DNA of 18,478 nt from Conidiobolus incongruus B7586 (taxonomy: Eukaryota; Entomophthoromycota; Entomophthoromycetes; Entomophthorales; Conidiobolaceae), in the NCBI GenBank assembly GCA_000697335.1, contig JNEM01015367.1:1-18478 (forward strand), read 5' to 3'. Numbering within the stretch: position 1 is the stretch's first letter; every line of letters starts with the position of its first letter. The position numbers were made by a program, and so were the translations under genes. Of the stretch, positions 17,721-18,478 are shown in pieces. The notes beneath the pieces were generated by a model. That model was not told the DNA's origin, ran no database searches, and saw only the letters and a program-made list of their open reading frames with translations.

Positions 17721-18478
17721 ATTATCCAATAATATTTTAAATTTTATCTTATTTCCTCAAACAGTTATAATTTCATTAATTTAATTTATTAATAAATTTT
17801 TAATATAATACAAAAATAAAAAAATATAATAAAAGAATATTATGATTGAAGATTTAAAATGCTTTATTTATTATTTTCAACTAAATGTTGATATTGATCA
17901 ATGGATAGTAACACAGCTATTATTTTAATAGATTTAATTTTTATATGTTCAATTAATTAAAAAAAGGTAATATTATTATAAAATCAAAGAAATAGAAAAT
18001 TTTTTAATTTTTGATTTTTTAAACATATCATTAGTTTCAAATAAAAAAATATATACAAAACAAATAGGAAAATAAATAGTTTTAAATTATATATATATAT
18101 ATATAATAACTTTTTTGATTAAAAAAATAATTTTTAAAAATTAGTTGTTTAATTTAATTATATTTAAACTAAATAATAACCATCAAAAGTCTTTTATTTT
18201 AGTATTAGTAAAACTTAACCATAAACCCTTTAAAATCATTTAAAATTTATAAATAGCTTTTGGTAATAAAACATTATCTAAATTAACAATTTATTGCTAG
18301 GTAAATTATTTTAAGGTTAAAAGAAAAACTATCTAAAACCTGTTAAAATTTAAAAGATTAATTTTAATTGTTATTATTTTAATTATTAATAAAGTAAAAA
18401 AATATATTAAAAAACACCTTTTTATTTTAGTTAAAGAATTATTAAAATACTTTAATATTAGTTACATAAGTATTTTAT
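17721..18478. other. AT-rich right end, no gene seen
   Basis: Extremely A+T-rich with an AT microsatellite at 18088-18105. No open frame, RNA gene or element end is visible. Confidence 0.65.
18088..18105. repeat. (TA)9 microsatellite
   Basis: Nine uninterrupted TA units in spacer DNA. Confidence 0.8.

Noticed and set aside
1-18478. CRISPR arrays, rRNA genes, prokaryotic operons or a biosynthetic cluster
   Set aside because: No regularly spaced repeats, rRNA-like blocks or ribosome-binding-site spacing were seen. Spliceosomal introns show the window is eukaryotic, and the neighbouring genes do not belong to one pathway.

Overview
The window is an AT-rich eukaryotic segment, most likely from a fungus. 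Its genes have short spliceosomal introns (mostly 52-58 bp), their intergenic DNA is extremely A+T-rich, and the protein families are ones fungi carry: an SPF45-type splicing factor, an Mtf2-like mitochondrial protein, a secreted M14 carboxypeptidase and a CBM19-like small secreted protein. An early-diverging lineage such as Entomophthoromycotina (Conidiobolus-like) would fit the composition and the secreted set, but that is inference. The host genes read cleanly in the standard genetic code.

Region 1, bases 179-5894, is one complete-length but long-dead Ty3/gypsy retrotransposon of the chromovirus group. It has two 399-bp LTRs, a perfect 5-bp target duplication (AATTC), a primer-binding site matching initiator-Met tRNA directly after the 5' LTR, a purine tract before the 3' LTR, and remnants of gag, protease, RT, RNase H, integrase and a terminal chromodomain in the usual order. 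The LTRs differ at 18 of 399 sites. All 18 are transitions, mostly CpA/TpG versus TpA, which looks like RIP or another cytosine-deamination process.

Region 2, bases 5895-10934, begins with about 1.9 kb of AT-rich spacer. It then carries a TATA-driven gene for an 81-residue secreted six-cysteine protein resembling a lone CBM19 chitin-binding module, a tRNA-like sequence with good internal promoter boxes but a defective T-arm, and a two-exon zymogen carboxypeptidase of family M14A whose catalytic residues are all present.

Region 3, bases 10935-13784, holds two genes transcribed divergently from a 231-bp spacer. The minus-strand gene encodes a putative mitochondrial Mtf2-like protein. The plus-strand gene encodes an SPF45/RBM17-like splicing factor with seven exons, an RS-rich middle and a C-terminal U2AF-homology motif. 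No G-patch is visible in the SPF45-like protein.

Region 4, bases 13785-18478, contains one intronless orphan gene for a 180-residue Ser/Pro-rich coiled-coil protein with a CCAAT/TATA promoter. About 3.3 kb of spacer follows, in which only AT microsatellites and a slightly GC-richer patch near 17340-17720 stand out.

No operon-like or otherwise clearly unprecedented system is visible. The strongest leads are the RIP-like decay of the chromovirus, the G-patch-less SPF45 with its own minimal introns, and the orphan coiled-coil gene.
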